From positions 1-25,216 of the forward strand of contig JAEZRJ010000035.1 in assembly GCA_023412855.1 (NCBI GenBank): DNA of 25,216 nt, read 5' to 3'. A program made the translations under genes and the position numbers. This DNA is from Bacillota bacterium. Its GTDB lineage: Bacteria; Bacillota; Clostridia; Lachnospirales; Lachnospiraceae. Below are positions 24,514 through 25,216 of the stretch, one piece after another; positions within the stretch are counted from its first letter, which is position 1, and each line of letters starts with the position of its first letter. The notes beneath the pieces are model-generated. The model ran no database searches, had not been told where the DNA came from, and worked only from the letters and a program-made list of their open reading frames with translations.

Positions 24514-24540
24514 GTTACTGTTCACGCCGTTCACAGTAAC
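24514..24540. mobile_element. 27-bp solo palindrome related to the MITE left end, after the ackA stop
   Basis: It matches the MITE left end (15912-15938) at 25 of 27 positions. The arms GTTACTGT and ACAGTAAC pair over 8 bp. It begins at the base after the ackA stop codon. The flanks TAAAATAA (24506-24513) and AAAAATAA (24541-24548) agree in 7 of 8 bases, consistent with a decayed 8-bp duplication, though both are AT-rich. No T-run follows the hairpin, so it is not a typical terminator. Confidence 0.6.
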
Positions 24541-24551
24541 AAAAATAACTA

Positions 24552-24580
24552 TTGACAAAAAAGTATCCGATATGTATAAT
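24552..24580 (+). promoter_or_regulatory. Sigma-A promoter for the DUF177-rpmF operon
   Basis: A perfect TTGACA (24552-24557), a 17-base spacer and a perfect TATAAT (24575-24580). The first codon lies 41 bases beyond. Such consensus boxes fit a strongly and constitutively expressed ribosomal protein operon. Confidence 0.92.
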
Positions 24581-24621
24581 TGACAAAGTGTGAAAATGAT
24601 TATTTTCTTAAGGAGTCAGCT

Positions 24622-25146
24622 ATGTTAATGAACCTAACTGATGTTTTAACATCCGAAGGAAAAGTAGTGGAGAAGCAGGTGGACGTGGATATAGCGGAGC
24701 TGAATTGCCGTTTAGGCGATTTTCTCGTAATCCGGAAGACACCCTTGACACTTACTTTAACTAATCTTGGAACGAACAAAGCGTCTATTGAGGGGAAAAT
24801 GGAACTCACATTTGCCATGAGCTGTGACAGATGTCTGAAGTCTGTCAATCAGAAGGTGACACTCGACTTTATGCGGACGGTGGAAGGACCGGACGAATAT
24901 AAGGAAGACGCGCAGGACGATGACCAGAATTTCATGGAAGGTTACCAGCTTAATGTAGACGGCTTAATTAAGAATGAGTGTTTTATGGACTTGCCGATGA
25001 AGGTCTTGTGCAAGCCGGACTGCAAAGGAATTTGCATGAAGTGCGGAAAAGACCTGAATGTGGAAGCGTGCGATTGTGATACATTTGTGCCCGATCCGAG
25101 AATGGCAAGGATAAAAGATATCTTTGATGCAAATAAGGAGGTGTAA
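24622..25146 (+). CDS. DUF177 / YceD-YlbN family protein
   Basis: A 174-aa protein; start ATG 24622 behind AAGGAG (24610-24615). Cysteines are spaced as in metal-binding members: CDRC at 68-71 and C130, C134, C138, C141 (LCKPDCKGICMKCG), followed by CDC. An acidic stretch (EDAQDDDQ) lies between the two clusters. The family is nearly always encoded directly before rpmF, as here, and is linked to ribosomal RNA handling in bacteria and plastids; its exact activity here is not known. Two bases separate its stop from the rpmF start. Confidence 0.9.
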   Translation: MLMNLTDVLTSEGKVVEKQVDVDIAELNCRLGDFLVIRKTPLTLTLTNLGTNKASIEGKMELTFAMSCDRCLKSVNQKVTLDFMRTVEGPDEYKEDAQDDDQNFMEGYQLNVDGLIKNECFMDLPMKVLCKPDCKGICMKCGKDLNVEACDCDTFVPDPRMARIKDIFDANKEV

Positions 25147-25148
25147 CA

Positions 25149-25216
25149 ATGTCTATTTGTCCCAAGAATAAATCTTCCAAAGGTAGAAGAGATAAGAGAA
25201 GAGCGAACTGGAAAAT
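25149..25216 (+). CDS. rpmF: 50S ribosomal protein L32, N-terminal part (cut by window end)
   Basis: The first 22 codons are visible: MSICPKNKSSKG followed by a basic segment RRDKRRANWK, typical of L32 in Clostridia. A ribosome site (AAGGAGG) overlaps the end of the preceding gene. The rest, including any zinc-binding cysteines, lies outside the window. Confidence 0.9.
   Translation, partial: MSICPKNKSSKGRRDKRRANWK

Noticed and set aside
24514..24540. Hairpin after ackA as a Rho-independent terminator
   Set aside because: No T-run follows in the plus direction and the loop is large; similarity to the MITE end explains it better.
1..25216. CRISPR array, rRNA, phage or integrase genes
   Set aside because: No regularly spaced repeats, rRNA motifs, or recombinase/phage-like proteins were found; the tRNA-Gly is not followed by an integrase or a repeated tRNA end.

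Overview
The window looks like a chromosomal segment of a low-to-mid GC Clostridia, most likely a Lachnospiraceae member. The start of ribosomal protein L32, the tmcAL / DUF177 / rpmF neighbourhood, the CUT1-type sugar transporter genes without their own ATPase, and the clean Shine-Dalgarno sites all fit this. Genus cannot be fixed from the sequence alone.

Layout. (1) Positions 171-12237 hold seven collinear, tightly spaced genes. Three are large paralogous lipoproteins (821, 772 and 749 aa), each with a propeller-like N-terminal half and a C-terminal extracellular solute-binding half. Two are MalF/MalG-type permeases, one is a long coiled-coil HlyD/MacA-like adaptor, and one is a MacB-core-like protein with only two membrane segments. 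No ATPase gene is present. Importer and exporter-type parts are therefore mixed in one operon; this is the main candidate for an undescribed system. (2) 12271-15795: a bifunctional homocysteine methyltransferase/methylenetetrahydrofolate reductase, an HPr-like protein lacking the phosphorylatable histidine, tRNA-Gly(CCC), and a Cache-HAMP-GGDEF diguanylate cyclase. (3) 15796-16235: a non-coding stretch containing a 150-bp MITE-like element with terminal inverted repeats, a perfect 8-bp target-site duplication and elaborate internal palindromes. (4) 16236-20684: a MarR regulator and a heterodimeric ABC exporter whose sequence predicts one degenerate and one competent ATP site. (5) 20722-25216: tmcAL on the minus strand, converging on the exporter operon across a shared bidirectional terminator, then pta-ackA (acetyl-CoA to acetate plus ATP), then DUF177 (yceD/ylbN) and the start of rpmF behind a near-perfect sigma-A promoter.

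How the parts connect. Pta and AckA make acetate and ATP, and the divergent tmcAL uses acetate and ATP to modify elongator tRNA-Met, so an acetate-producing and an acetate-using function share one intergenic region. In that region a 30-bp palindrome and three copies of a CTTGTAT motif overlap the pta promoter.

Two small repeat families cross these gene groups. The MITE's 27-bp left-end hairpin recurs (25 of 27 bases) directly after the ackA stop codon. An 18-bp hairpin with conserved flanks lies just upstream of the start codons of both the MacB-like gene and ackA, with a compensatory base-pair change between the copies.
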